A model generated the notes under the pieces. The model saw nothing but the letters and a program-made list of their open reading frames with translations. It did not search any database and was not told the DNA's origin. Below, one piece after another: positions 22,288 to 32,589 of a stretch of DNA of 64,000 nucleotides. Location of the stretch: assembly GCF_905220565.1 (NCBI RefSeq), contig NC_059402.1, forward strand, positions 15,129,501 to 15,193,500. Direction: 5' to 3'. Positions within the stretch are counted from its first letter, which is position 1. Each line of letters opens with the position of its first letter. The translations under genes were made by a program, and so were the position numbers. This DNA is from Melitaea cinxia (taxonomy: Eukaryota; Arthropoda; Insecta; Lepidoptera; Nymphalidae).

Positions 22288-23797
22288 TATTTATAAAGAT
22301 TTCTAAAACAGATTTAAACAATGATCTCTCTGATAGAAATTGTGTTGCAAATAATATTATCCATTCTAAACAACATTTTAACATACTATTAAATTTTGAT
22401 TGAACCGAAATATCTTTAAGAAATAGAATATCTTTTAACCGGCTTAAAAGTTCAGTTAATTTAACGCTATTGTCTTCTTTCTCTGTTTCTGTTGCACTTA
22501 TACTACACTCATTCTTATCTGTCTTCCTTTCTTTTGTCCTATCTTGACTTTCCTTACTTTGTCCTTTAAATGTTCTCGATGTACTTCTAGCCTCAGTTTT
22601 TGACGGGTTACGTGAAATTTCTTCGCAATGCACGTCTGCTCTTGTCTTGACTATTTCAGCGAATGTAACCATGTCTTGTTTTTTTACTTCTATATTATCA
22701 TTATAATCTTGAGGAAAAATATCAAAAGGTTTCTTGCCTAGACGTTTTTGACTGTGCTCTAAGTAATTTATTTCACTAGCATTTTCAGGGTTGTAATTAA
22801 TACTATTCTCATTGGTTGCTATATCTGAGGATGCTGGAGCAACATAAGCGGTCAATGCTTTTCTATACGTACAATTGTACTCTGCCATTAATTCTCTAAT
22901 TCTTTTTTGTTTTAAGTAGCTTGGGCATATCTTTGATAAAGCCATATGGTTTCCGTCACAGTTAATACACTTATACGTTGTCGTTTCACAGTTTGCATGG
23001 TTTCCACAACATTTTGGACAGATTATTTTACTGCTCGGACACCTTTTGGTCATATGACCGAAACGCCAACATTTAGCACATTGTGTAACAGAAAAGACAT
23101 ACGGATCAACTTTTATCTTTAGACCGTCAACTAACACGTATGGAGGCATATATGCACCTTTAAAGCATAACCTGACACATTCACTTGGCGTCCACCCAGT
23201 CCCACTACTCGTACTCCGTCTCAGAAGTCGCAGGACAGATAACACTTCAAATTGATTTGGGCATACTATACTTTCCCGTATGACGTCATCTGCTAACTCT
23301 AAATCTACGTTTTTTATTACTCCATAGGACACATCTTTCTCCATCGCTCTATAGATTCTCCATTTCTTCTCAATAAACTCTTTGCAGTTTATTAATCTGT
23401 CAGCATCAATATCGTTTAGTAAATCAATTCTTATCTTGTATGGGCTGATGTATTTAACTCCTTCTATGTTATTTATATTATTATTTTTGAGTAGTTTCGC
23501 AATCGTGAATTGTTTAGGCAAAATCTCTGTACCTGTTATATAAATTTCGATTTTACTATTTTGTGATTTTGGTTTTTTCTTCTTCCCACTAACTACAGAC
23601 CATTCGTTGTCATCTTCTACTCTATTTCTCTTCTCCGCTCGTAAATTCTTCTCTTGATTACTTTCTACCATGACATTTTCATTTTCCTTATATTCATTTT
23701 CTTCCCAAACTGATATAGTTTCGTCTTCAATCATCGAACTATTGCAGTACATATTTTCAATATTATCGTCATTCGTATAAATGATGTCTTCATTCAT
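22280..23797 (-). CDS. I-element ORF1: zinc-knuckle nucleic-acid-binding protein
   Basis: A 505-residue protein starting at MNEDIIYTNDDN. I chose this ATG because the upstream in-frame codon at 23806 is TTG. The N-terminus is acidic, followed by a basic KKKKPK stretch (about 72-77) that could direct nuclear import. A Gag-like central domain precedes three zinc knuckles at about residues 240-291: CAKCWRFGHMTKRC, CPKCCGNHANC, and CINCDGNHMALSKIC. This arrangement is usual for ORF1 proteins of the I, jockey and R1 groups, which coat the element RNA and form the ribonucleoprotein. The C-terminal part is Ser/Lys/Glu-rich and without recognised motifs. It ends FINNG with TAG at 22280-22282, overlapping the ORF2 start by 8 bp. 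Confidence 0.93.
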   Translation of the reverse strand: MNEDIIYTNDDNIENMYCNSSMIEDETISVWEENEYKENENVMVESNQEKNLRAEKRNRVEDDNEWSVVSGKKKKPKSQNSKIEIYITGTEILPKQFTIAKLLKNNNINNIEGVKYISPYKIRIDLLNDIDADRLINCKEFIEKKWRIYRAMEKDVSYGVIKNVDLELADDVIRESIVCPNQFEVLSVLRLLRRSTSSGTGWTPSECVRLCFKGAYMPPYVLVDGLKIKVDPYVFSVTQCAKCWRFGHMTKRCPSSKIICPKCCGNHANCETTTYKCINCDGNHMALSKICPSYLKQKRIRELMAEYNCTYRKALTAYVAPASSDIATNENSINYNPENASEINYLEHSQKRLGKKPFDIFPQDYNDNIEVKKQDMVTFAEIVKTRADVHCEEISRNPSKTEARSTSRTFKGQSKESQDRTKERKTDKNECSISATETEKEDNSVKLTELLSRLKDILFLKDISVQSKFNSMLKCCLEWIILFATQFLSERSLFKSVLEIFINNG

Positions 23798-23915
23798 TGT
23801 AAGCAACCGTTTTTTTTCTATAGCCGTGCCGTCAAGGCCGGACGGCCAGGTAAAAACTCGTCGACCCGAGTGTCACGATGATATTTTATAAACAAACAAT
23901 AATACTATTACCGAC

Positions 23916-23949
23916 GCGTCTATTTCGCACGAATACCGTATCGAAACTG
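23916..23949 (-). promoter_or_regulatory. Internal Inr + DPE promoter of the I element
   Basis: The element starts CAGTTT, matching the initiator form seen at the 5' ends of I- and jockey-type elements, with A at 23948 as the likely +1. Counting from that A, AGACGC occupies +28 to +33 (23921-23916). This fits the downstream promoter element consensus RGWYV at exactly the required spacing. Such a promoter lies inside the transcript, which lets a new copy carry it along. Confidence 0.7.
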
Positions 23950-23956
23950 AACTCTC

Positions 23957-25540
23957 TTTTTGTATGTAAGATATCAATTAAGTTAGCATAATTTTGGTCG
24001 GTGGACTCACGTCTGCATTAGGGATACTAAGATAGCATAATTAGTTTTCTTAATGTAAGCTGCAGTAGTTTACTAAGTAAATGATCACTAACAAAAAATC
24101 AAAATCGGAATAACAAAAGCATGTGCATTATAAGCCTGTGGACATAACTTTACATAAAAAAAATCATAAGCAGAGGAATAAATTCATATAGAAACACTCA
24201 TACAAAACTTTTTCCTAACGATAAAACTTAACACCTACACTTTGAGGATAACTAATTCCGGACATTAGACTCATAGGTTAGATGTAATTGTTAGTCAAGA
24301 GTTAACAAGCTATTAGTGAACGACCACAGCTTAACCTACGCAATCCATTAAGCGAATCCCAGAACATTAGGAACGATTAACGGATCGACCGAGGCCTCAA
24401 CAAACAAACTTATCTACTGACACACGCGGACTCGAGTTTGAAAGTATCGTTAAGTAAGCACGACCCTTATTTGTGATTTTGATGAGTTTTATAACACAGT
24501 GTAACATAATTTAAGTATTTATATTTAATTCTTTAAAATCATTTATTATTATTTTTATGTATTTAATTTTCATGATTGTAATCTAAAAAATCGAAAACAA
24601 CGTAGTAATACCGATGCCGCGAGTAGCTACACAAATTTGCTTCAGAAATTTTTAAAATGAAATTGACAATATATAGTCAATTGTTGCTATATCAGTCTAT
24701 ATTGTATTATTTACAAAAAATGGAGAATTTAAAAAAGATTAGTGTTAAATGGCCTTATTAATATCTGTACCAATATACAAAAATACAAATATTATATTGC
24801 AATAGCGGCCTCACTTCATATCATTTCCGTATTAAAAATTTAACAAATATATTCTAAATGTATGAGAAATACAATTATTTGTATATTTTAACTGTTACTA
24901 GTCTACTTTGTTTGGCTGAATTTTGTTATTTTTATTTATTATGATTTTTCTTTAAATTTTTCTCTTCACAGTATTTCATAATATTTATGTTTACGTACAA
25001 ATATGTTTCAAATGAAATTATTTTGAAAATCAATTATAAGACTTCATCGTATTAGCATTTATTTTATGTTATATTTGTAACATATACACTTAAATTGGTT
25101 CAATGTTTAAAAGTTTATTCATATATTATATATTTTTTATTTTTCTACTGATTTTGGAATTTAATTAGAACGCTTTACTAAATTAAATAGTAAAAGGAAA
25201 CAATGACAAGAAAAAAAATCGAATTATAAATCGAAATAACCCTTTATGAAAAACCTGCAACTATGTAAAATATAAAACAACCAGTTAACTATGAACAATG
25301 ACCAATTAAAGTTAACTCACAAAAAAAACTCTTTTAAGAAATTAAGATTGAAGCACATCAATTATAATCATATAAATTATCACGGTGTTAAACCTTAACA
25401 TACCAATTACAGTAACAATGGGCCCTTGACAAGTCTCGTAACGAGTTATTAGCATGTTCTGACTTATCGTGACTGGGAAATTTTATAATTAAAACAAGAC
25501 AACCCTTGCAGCTCTACTCGCTAGTTGCTTTACAAAGTTG
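23957..25540. other. AT-rich intronic DNA 5' of the I element
   Basis: No coding frame or recognised repeat. Confidence 0.4.
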
Positions 25541-25547
25541 AGCAAAA

Positions 25548-25600
25548 TCAAATATACTTTATTCGGGTAAGCTTTAAAGCGCTTTTGAAGCGTACTAGTA
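25548..25600 (-). mobile_element. Terminal fragment of a LINE 3' end
   Basis: The minus strand ends ...CCCGAATAAAGTATATTTG ATTTTG, like the 3' ends of family 5 LINEs. Confidence 0.4.
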
Positions 25601-26019
25601 TATTATATTTAATGTTATATTATGGGTCGAGAAAGTTGTGTGTCTTGTAAGTTTTTTAGAATCTTCTAAAGAACTGACAACAAACTCAGCAGTTACCTTC
25701 GCACTTTACAAAAAAAAAAACAAATCTATACTAATATTGTAAAGATGAAAAATTTAATTTAGTAATTTTTTTTTTGTTTGTACTGGGTGAACTCAAAATT
25801 TACTGGATCGACTTTAAATTTTTTTCACAAATAGAATACTACGTGATCACATCGAAATAGCCAAAATCATGTAATCTAGGCAAAGCCAAAGTGGGAAGCT
25901 AGTATTACGTAATTTATGTCAATATCCGGTATAAAAACCAGCATAACAAGCCTTGTAGCTTCCAGGCTTAATTCTTACGGACGGATGGATGATAGATAGG
26001 TGTTTTATATAATATATAT

Positions 26020-26175
26020 ATTTAACTTTTACACTTTCACGCAAAAACTACTGAACTGATTGTATTGAAACATAGTACGTAGATAGCTGAAGATGCAGAA
26101 TACATAAGCTACTTTTTATACCGACATGACCACGGAATTGGAAATTACGCGGGTAAAAACAAGAGGCGCATCTAG
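26020..26175 (+). repeat. Interspersed repeat relic (ACTTTCACGC type)
   Basis: TTTTACACTTTCACGCAAAA, ACTACTGAACTGATTG and ACGCGGGTAAAAACAAGAGG follow each other as in a repeat type common in lepidopteran introns. Class unknown. Confidence 0.45.
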
Positions 26176-26657
26176 CACTCTGTATTTGATGAAAATATTT
26201 TTCCCGCTTAAAAGGCAAACTATAAAAATGGTGTAGCTATAAAAATAGCAGTATAATATAAGAATAATTTTTGATATATTTCCTTTAAATTCTTAAATAA
26301 GCTTGTTTATGTGAATACTCTACCGTTTATTATATTTTATATTATTATAGTACAGACTAAACGACTCCCATTTATTCATTTTTATATCGCAAAACTTTTC
26401 ACAATAAACAGGATTCATAAAACAGACAATTTTCAAAATAGTACCCGAGAGAAGCGAGTAAAAAAAAACGCTTATTTTGTTTTATTAATATTAGTTTGAA
26501 TTGGTATACACTTCATAATAATGTGTAATGAACCTTTGAATTTTTTCTTAAACCGTAGACAAAGAAGTAAGTTTTTTTTTTTAATAATATGTAGATAAAA
26601 AAATCAACAAATCCAATTCCATGACATTATTTTAATATTACAAAAAAATCGGATCAT

Positions 26658-26748
26658 GTCCTAGCTTTACTAGGCAGTCCACAAGACTGTCAATTGGTCG
26701 ACGTCCTAGCTTTAGCTACTAGGCACTCCACGGGACTGTCAATCTGAG
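26658..26748. repeat. Tandem duplication of a 45-bp unit
   Basis: The units 26658-26702 and 26703-26748 both read GTCCTAGCTTTA...CTAGGCA.TCCAC..GACTGTCAAT. They differ by a few substitutions and by one or more small indels. Confidence 0.85.
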
Positions 26749-26822
26749 TCTTAAGAATAAATCGCCTGTAGGATTAGCATAATTATATAATGCATGATAT
26801 TTTACAAAAGGCATGGGCATTT

Positions 26823-27263
26823 TTTAACCGACTTCAAAAAAAGAAGGAGGTTACTCAATTCGACCGTATATACATATACTTTTTTTATGTATGTTCGGGG
26901 ATAACTCCGTCGTTTATGAACCGATTTTGATAATTCTCTTTTTGTTGGAAAGGAGATATCCCTAGTTTGGTACCATGATAAGGAAACCAGGATCTGATAA
27001 TGGGATCCCAGAGAAATTGAGGGAAACTCTCGAAAATCCGCATAACTTTTTACTGGGTGTACCGATTTTAATGATTTTTAATTTAATCAAAAGCCGATGC
27101 TTATCATGCGGTCACATTTAAACTTCATTGAGATCTGATTACAACTTTTGGAGTAATCTTTGATAATGCGTATTTACTTGACTATTTTTTCGTCTACCTA
27201 CGTTGTATTACTCGTCGATGTAATTGAAGTCGGTTTTTCTTCGTTTGCCTGCAAACACAATTA
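26823..27263 (+). mobile_element. AACCGACTTC-TIR repeat (family 3)
   Basis: It starts TTAACCGACTTCAAAAAAAG. Near its right end is AATTGAAGTCGGTT, so AACCGACTTC and GAAGTCGGTT form a 10-bp terminal inverted repeat. After that it runs on to GCAAACACAATTA. The interior has GTTGGAAAGGAGATATCCC and TTTACTGGGTGTACCGATTT. It has no ORF. I infer a non-autonomous DNA element, with superfamily not determined. Others are at 7944, 31960, 44576 and 63656. Confidence 0.7.
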
Positions 27264-27269
27264 TAGAAC

Positions 27270-28430
27270 CTGTGGATATCCAGTTGACTAAAAATTTATA
27301 GTAGATAATATTAGTATACACATTTACTTTTTACATACACAATAAACAAATGAAAAATAAATATCATAATTCAAATTAATAGTTACAACTTAATTATGTT
27401 ATACAATTATTATGTTATAATGTTTACATAGACGTATGTATTTCCGGCAATTGTTTTTTATAAATATCTATTATATCCCTATATTTTTTTCAATATACCT
27501 TCTATGTATGTATTAACTTTATAAAACTATATACATTTTTACTTTATTAATATTATTTTTCTTTTCAACCCGACATTTTTATTACATGGGTATTTGATGT
27601 ATAACAAGTTATATTTAAAAAAGAAAAAGGTAAGAACAACAAGAAAATTTAAGAAAATATAATTTGCGACAACACTAAAAAGCAAATTCTCAGGGTCGTT
27701 GTTCTACAAGGAAAAAAAACTTCATCAAATAAAAGGCGCAACTTTAGAAATAACGCAAAAATAAGGTCATTAGTCAAAGAAAAGTCATTTGTCACGGCAA
27801 TCGCATTTCATTCAGACTACAGGTAAGTTATTTTTTGCTCACCGTATTAGTCTTTATTCCGTTATTAATAAGGCTGAATTTACCGATTAATCATGTAAGG
27901 GTATAATTTGTACTAAAGGAATGTGTTTCAACGTTGAAGTTTATATTAAAATTCACCTTTAAAAAAGAACAAGAGATCACTTAATAATTTCATTTTATGA
28001 CGTCGTAATTATAACTTTTTAAAACTTTTTCCTCGTAATTTTTCAAGTTTTTTTTTTTACTTATGAGAGTCATGCAATCGTTTATTGTATTAAGTATTTA
28101 AATAACGGTTTTGTGTTTTTAAAGTAATTTTTACAATTGGAACGTTAAAAATTAAAACAACTTCGAATAATCGTTAAAAGATCCAAACAACAAAACCACT
28201 TATGATTTTTAAGTTTATCAACGAAACGACGGTAACAATAACTTTATTAAAACTACAAGCTATTCTAATTACGTAAATTTGATAATTCGATTCATTTTAA
28301 GTTTTAAAATAATGTAAAATTAATTTAAAATTTTGTACCAATACCATCTCATCTAAAGCTATAGTCGTATTGTAAATAAATCAATTGCATTCATAGCATA
28401 GTCTGTGATTCTTTGTTGTATATTGCTAGA
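27270..28430. other. AT-rich intronic DNA without identified features
   Basis: Nothing recognised apart from homopolymer runs. Confidence 0.4.
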
Positions 28431-28431
28431 T

Positions 28432-28720
28432 AAGACGGCAAACAAGCGCACGGCTCACACGATGGTAAGCAATTATAGCTTAGCGATTATAGCTTAGCGA
28501 TTATAGCGTAGCTTATAGACGTCTTCAACACCAGAAGTATCGCAAGCGTGGTGACGACCTTATCCCTTATCCCCCCAGGAGCTCTGGTGACCTTACTCGC
28601 CACAGGAATACTACACTGTTTGAAAACAGTATAATTTTGCAGTGATCTTCTGTAAGGTTGAGGTACTACCCCAGTCGGGCTGCTCCATATTTTGAGCAGG
28701 AAATTTCCTACTACGTCCTA
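28432..28720 (+). repeat. Family 4 repeat with local triplication
   Basis: It runs from GGCAAACAAGCGCACGGCTC to CAGTCGGGCTGCTCCATATT and AGGAAATTTCCTACTACG. Inside it, the 14-mer AGCTTAGCGATTAT is repeated at 28477-28490 and 28491-28504 and is followed by a partial third copy. Confidence 0.8.
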
Positions 28721-29042
28721 CTTCAGTTAATACTTCAATGGTTGTTCTCTTATGATTGGGTAACATTTATCGTCTGTAACCATCAGATCAATGTGGGAGA
28801 ATTTTGGCAATATCTCTTTTAGATATCAACTTTCCTAATAAACAAAGTTTCGTAATAAAAACAAAAACTATTATTTTATCTCTATAAATGTCAAATTTGG
28901 TACCTAATTTAACTAGTAAATCATAAAATTAGTCAATTAAAGAACATCTTTAGATTGATAGATTGTATATATCTAATTATAAGTATTGTCTTTGATCTTG
29001 CTTAACATCTTCCTAAGATCTTCGTAATCTACTACTCACTAC

Positions 29043-29195
29043 AGCCTATCGCCGTCCACTGCTGGAGGGCACTCCTAAGTAGATAGGCTTCTACAAGCTC
29101 GCGCCAAAAATGGCGTAAACTTTGTGTGTTGCCCATAGTCACTAAGCTAAGTTGGTGACCGCAGGGCTGGCTTTGTCGCACAGAAGACGCTAATA
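29043..29195 (-). mobile_element. Family 6 retroelement fragment, minus
   Basis: The reverse complement shows GGTCACCAACTTAGCTTAGTG, CATTTTTGGCG and CAGTGGACGGCGATAGGCTG, the 3' portion of the (TGA)n-tailed family. It is diverged. Confidence 0.65.
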
Positions 29196-29199
29196 TCTA

Positions 29200-30290
29200 A
29201 TCTACTACAATGACAAACTATTCTTACAAAATCTTACTTTTCGTGACTAGATACATCCATCATCAAAAGTTGGTTATTCATTAATTAAATATGTCGCAGT
29301 AACAAACGTATTTCGAAAACCGCCTCCTTCATTTAGTTGACCGAAAATTCTGATCGCAAATTGCTGCCGGTCGATATCTGCATATATTTGCCTCTAATTG
29401 ATGTTGCTTTTAAATATTCGTCGTTTTAAAGTCACTCGACTGACGCAAAATTGTTACCATTCGAAAGTGTTCTCCAAGTGACCTTAATTTTTATATATTT
29501 TTCATATTTTATGAACACCTCGAATTCGTTAGTGTTTGTTTAATGGTTACCAAGTTTTTATAAAAAAATTGATTGCATATAGTTATTAAGTCGAAGCTAT
29601 TTTTTCCGATTTTTTAATAAAATATAAAATAACGATTTTTAAGCGAAACTACGCACTTTTTCAATAAAAAAACAATAAAGCAAATAGATTCTAAAATATT
29701 CTAGAAGCTCAATTGAATTGTTTGAAAATTAAGTATTATAGAATACGGATTGTTTTTTGACTAAAAATAATGATAAATAATTATAACTACGTTGGTTGGT
29801 ACCATAAGAAGCTTGTGTGAACTGATTACATAGAAAACTTAAACTACATTATTTAAAATAATGCATCAGATAAGTTACATGATATACAATAACAATTCTT
29901 GCTTTAATTTCTTTACACAAGCTATTAATAGCTTTGCAGTCAGATATGGTATATAACCAGAAGAAACCAAAAAGTTTATGGTTTAATGTTTAAGTTTTCG
30001 TGCTTACTAATTAGACATTAAAATTTATTTGATTTTAATTTATAATTGTCTCGTAATAATAAAGAGTTAATTTTATTTTTTAATTTTTTCATAAAATCAC
30101 GATAAGGCGCTTTGAGTTGGTGATCATTTTCTTGCGAGAATTTGAATGTTACTATACAAATTACTTTAAAGAAAAAATGACAAATTATAATTTATTGTAC
30201 AATTTAAGACATCCATTTATCTGATCTAATATAAAAAATAACTAATTTTTTTATACCACAAGGGAGACAAATAAATGCACGATCCATCTG
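29200..30290. other. AT-rich intronic DNA without identified features
   Basis: No coding frame or repeat recognised. Confidence 0.4.
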
Positions 30291-30294
30291 ATTT

Positions 30295-30485
30295 CAGTTA
30301 CCGTGGCCCACAGACGTAACATCAGGAGTACCGCAAGCGCGTCTCCAGACACAAAACATAGCTCGGACTACTTTCACCATAGGGGGGGACACAATATTCT
30401 GTAATATTCAGGTCCACCTCAGGTTCTCAATCACAGGTTCTGCAATATTAACTTCCCTTATTGGGCTTCTGTTCCCTACCTCAAT
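30295..30485 (+). repeat. Family 4 repeat, decayed
   Basis: Fragments such as ACATCAGGAGTACCGCAAGC and TTGGGCTTCTGTTCCCTACC keep the family order. Confidence 0.45.
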
Positions 30486-30489
30486 AAAA

Positions 30490-31505
30490 ATCAATTTTAT
30501 TACAATTTTATGAGCTTTTTTTTAATCTGATATTTAAATCTTTAACTTTCCAGTTGTTGCAAAAAAAATAAACAAAAATCTTTATAAATTGATCTTTAAA
30601 AATAATAATTTAAAATGTTTTTTGTTAAAATTCAATACAGACAATTGACTTTCTTACAAAGTCTTGAATTTACTCTTAATTTTAAAATTGTATCACTCAC
30701 ACTATAAAACCTTTTCTATTATCTATATAAATTAAAATTAATGTTGCTAAGTGCACCGAAAGGTTTTAATACAAAAAAAAATTTAAATTCAATTTTTACT
30801 AATAACTTTTGACAGAACGAAGTGTGTCCGAGCAGCCAGTTATAACATAAGACTTCAGGTTTCTTTAAATACTTTTACGTTCACTTCAGGTTTTTATTTC
30901 AGATTTTTTTTATTCCCATATTATATAATTATCAAAAACTTTTTTTTGAATGACAGATACTTTTACGTAGATATAAAACCCCAAATTACTTAGTCATCTA
31001 ATTATAATAATATACAAAACAAATGTATCACACTTAACATCAAATAGTACAAAGTCACTTAAAGAAAGAAAGAAAAGAAAAACTTTAATGAGGTGAATTT
31101 AATCCGAGACCTAAAGGTTAAGTCAAGTTACAACTTACAATTCTAACTTTTAATCTTTTCGACAATCAATTAGCGGCGCGCCTGATTCGATTGCACTTTC
31201 AAACTGTTGGAGCTATGCATTTTAATGTGAGATCGTTAACGTAAGATATTTTTGAATGGAATTGTTTAAAATGTTCGGTAAACTATTTTAAAAAAAGGTT
31301 TTTCGACTGTTTACAATAAACGAAATGTAAATATGACCCATTGTAACGTTTTTGACGAGCGTAATATTTTCTGAATTCAATGGTATACAATATCCCTACC
31401 AATATACCTTAACGAAGGAAATCGTTAACAGGTTTTTGTGATACCATCTTTTCATTAACGAAATTAATTGAGAATTAGAAATTATTTACTTTCATTTCAA
31501 TATAT
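30490..31505. other. AT-rich intronic DNA without identified features
   Basis: No coding frame or repeat recognised. Confidence 0.4.
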
Positions 31506-31516
31506 TTAGACGTAAG

Positions 31517-31855
31517 TACTGTGTGGCTACGGTACTAAAGAATATATATAGCCACCCCCTCTCTTCCCGTGGGTGTCGTAAGAGGCGACTAAGGGATAAC
31601 ACAGTTCCGCTACCACCTTGGAACTTAAAAAGCCGACCGGTGGCGGGATAACCATGTAACTGCTGGCTTTGAAATACACAGGCCGAAGACGGGCAGCAGC
31701 GTCTTCGGTGCAACAAAGCCAGTACTGCGGTTACCAACCCGCCTGCCAAGCGTGGTGACTATGGGCAAAACACGAGTTCACGTTATTTTTGGCGTAAACT
31801 TGTGGAGGCCTATGTCTAGCAGTGGACTGTATAGGCTGTAATGATAATGATGATG
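31517..31855 (+). mobile_element. Family 6 retroelement, full length
   Basis: Starts TACTGTGTGGCTACGG and includes CCCCCTCTCTTCCCGTGGGTG and CGTAAGAGGCGACTAAGGG. It ends with CTGTAATGATAATGATGATG. AGACGTAAG occurs immediately outside both ends (31508-31516 and 31856-31864), a 9-bp target-site duplication. This marks it as a retroposed unit of about 340 bp with a (TGA)n tail. I see no pol III boxes, so it may be the 3' end of an RTE-like LINE or a SINE riding on one. Confidence 0.85.
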
Positions 31856-31959
31856 AGACGTAAGGATTTCTGGATTTATTAGTATATTTATAATGGAGAC
31901 TGTAAAGTAATGTTTATAATCTATTCCGGATTGAAATTTAAATCAATCTATCTCATTTT

Positions 31960-31999
31960 TTAACCGACTTCCAAAAAAGGAGGAGGTTCTCAATTCGAC

Positions 32000-32034
<35 letters not shown>

Positions 32035-32584
32035 ATGTTACATCAGAACTTTTGACTGGGTAGACCGATTTCGACAAATTTTGTTTTAATCGATAGGTTG
32101 TGTGTGCCAATTGGTCCCATTTAAATTTATTTGAGATCTAACAACTACTTTTCGAGTTATATCTAATAATGCGTTTTTACTTGACGCTTTTTTGGTCGAC
32201 CTACGTTGTATTATACCACATAACTTTCTACTGGATGTACCGATTTTGATAATTCTTTTTTTGTTGGAAAGGGGATATCCATAGTTTGGTACCGTGATAA
32301 GGAAACTAGGATCTGATGATGGGATCCCAGAGAAATCGAGGGAAACTCTCGAAAATCCGTAATAACTTTTTACTGGGTGTACCGATTTTGATAATTTTTA
32401 ATTTAATCGAAAGCTGATGTTTATCATGTGGTCACATATAAATTTTATCAATATCTGATAACTACTTTTTGAGTAATCTTTGATAACGCGTAGTTGCTTG
32501 ACTATTTTTTCGTCGATCTACGTTGTATTACTTGTCGATGTAATTGAAGTCGGTTTTTTTTTCGTTTGCGAGCAAACACAATTA
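31960..32584 (+). mobile_element. AACCGACTTC-TIR repeat (family 3), longest copy
   Basis: Starts TTAACCGACTTCCAAAAAAGG, contains a 25-bp T run (about 32006-32030), and ends AATTGAAGTCGGTTTTTTTT followed by GCGAGCAAACACAATTA. The interior holds two related blocks, each starting near ACTTT.TACTGG.TGTACCGATTTTGATAAT, so the family was probably built by internal duplication. No ORF. Confidence 0.75.
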
Positions 32585-32589
32585 TTTAT

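Larger units (their letters stand above)
18486..23949 (-). mobile_element. Full-length I-clade non-LTR retrotransposon
   Basis: This is a 5.46-kb element in minus orientation. Its 5' end is CAGTTTCGATACGG at 23949, followed by a 152-bp 5' UTR. ORF1 and ORF2 overlap by 8 bp and are followed by a short 3' UTR and a 20-base poly(A) tail (T run at 18486-18505). The sequence AACTCTC is present directly outside both ends (18479-18485 and 23950-23956), and both copies are followed by T residues, so the target-site duplication is 7-11 bp. Both ORFs are uninterrupted and all catalytic motifs are present. The domain order endonuclease, RT, RNase H, CCHC, with a three-zinc-knuckle ORF1, is that of the I clade. 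The closest alternatives are RNase H-bearing Loa/R1-group elements. Confidence 0.9.

Noticed and set aside
23798..23806. Upstream start for ORF1 adding three residues
   Set aside because: The codon is TTG. The first ATG in frame is at 23797.
31492..31749. Minus-strand proteins of 60-100 residues repeated at 14934, 31492, 34922, 35408 and 58526
   Set aside because: All are antisense or sense readings of the (TGA)n-tailed repeat family. The frame varies between copies and no domain is present.
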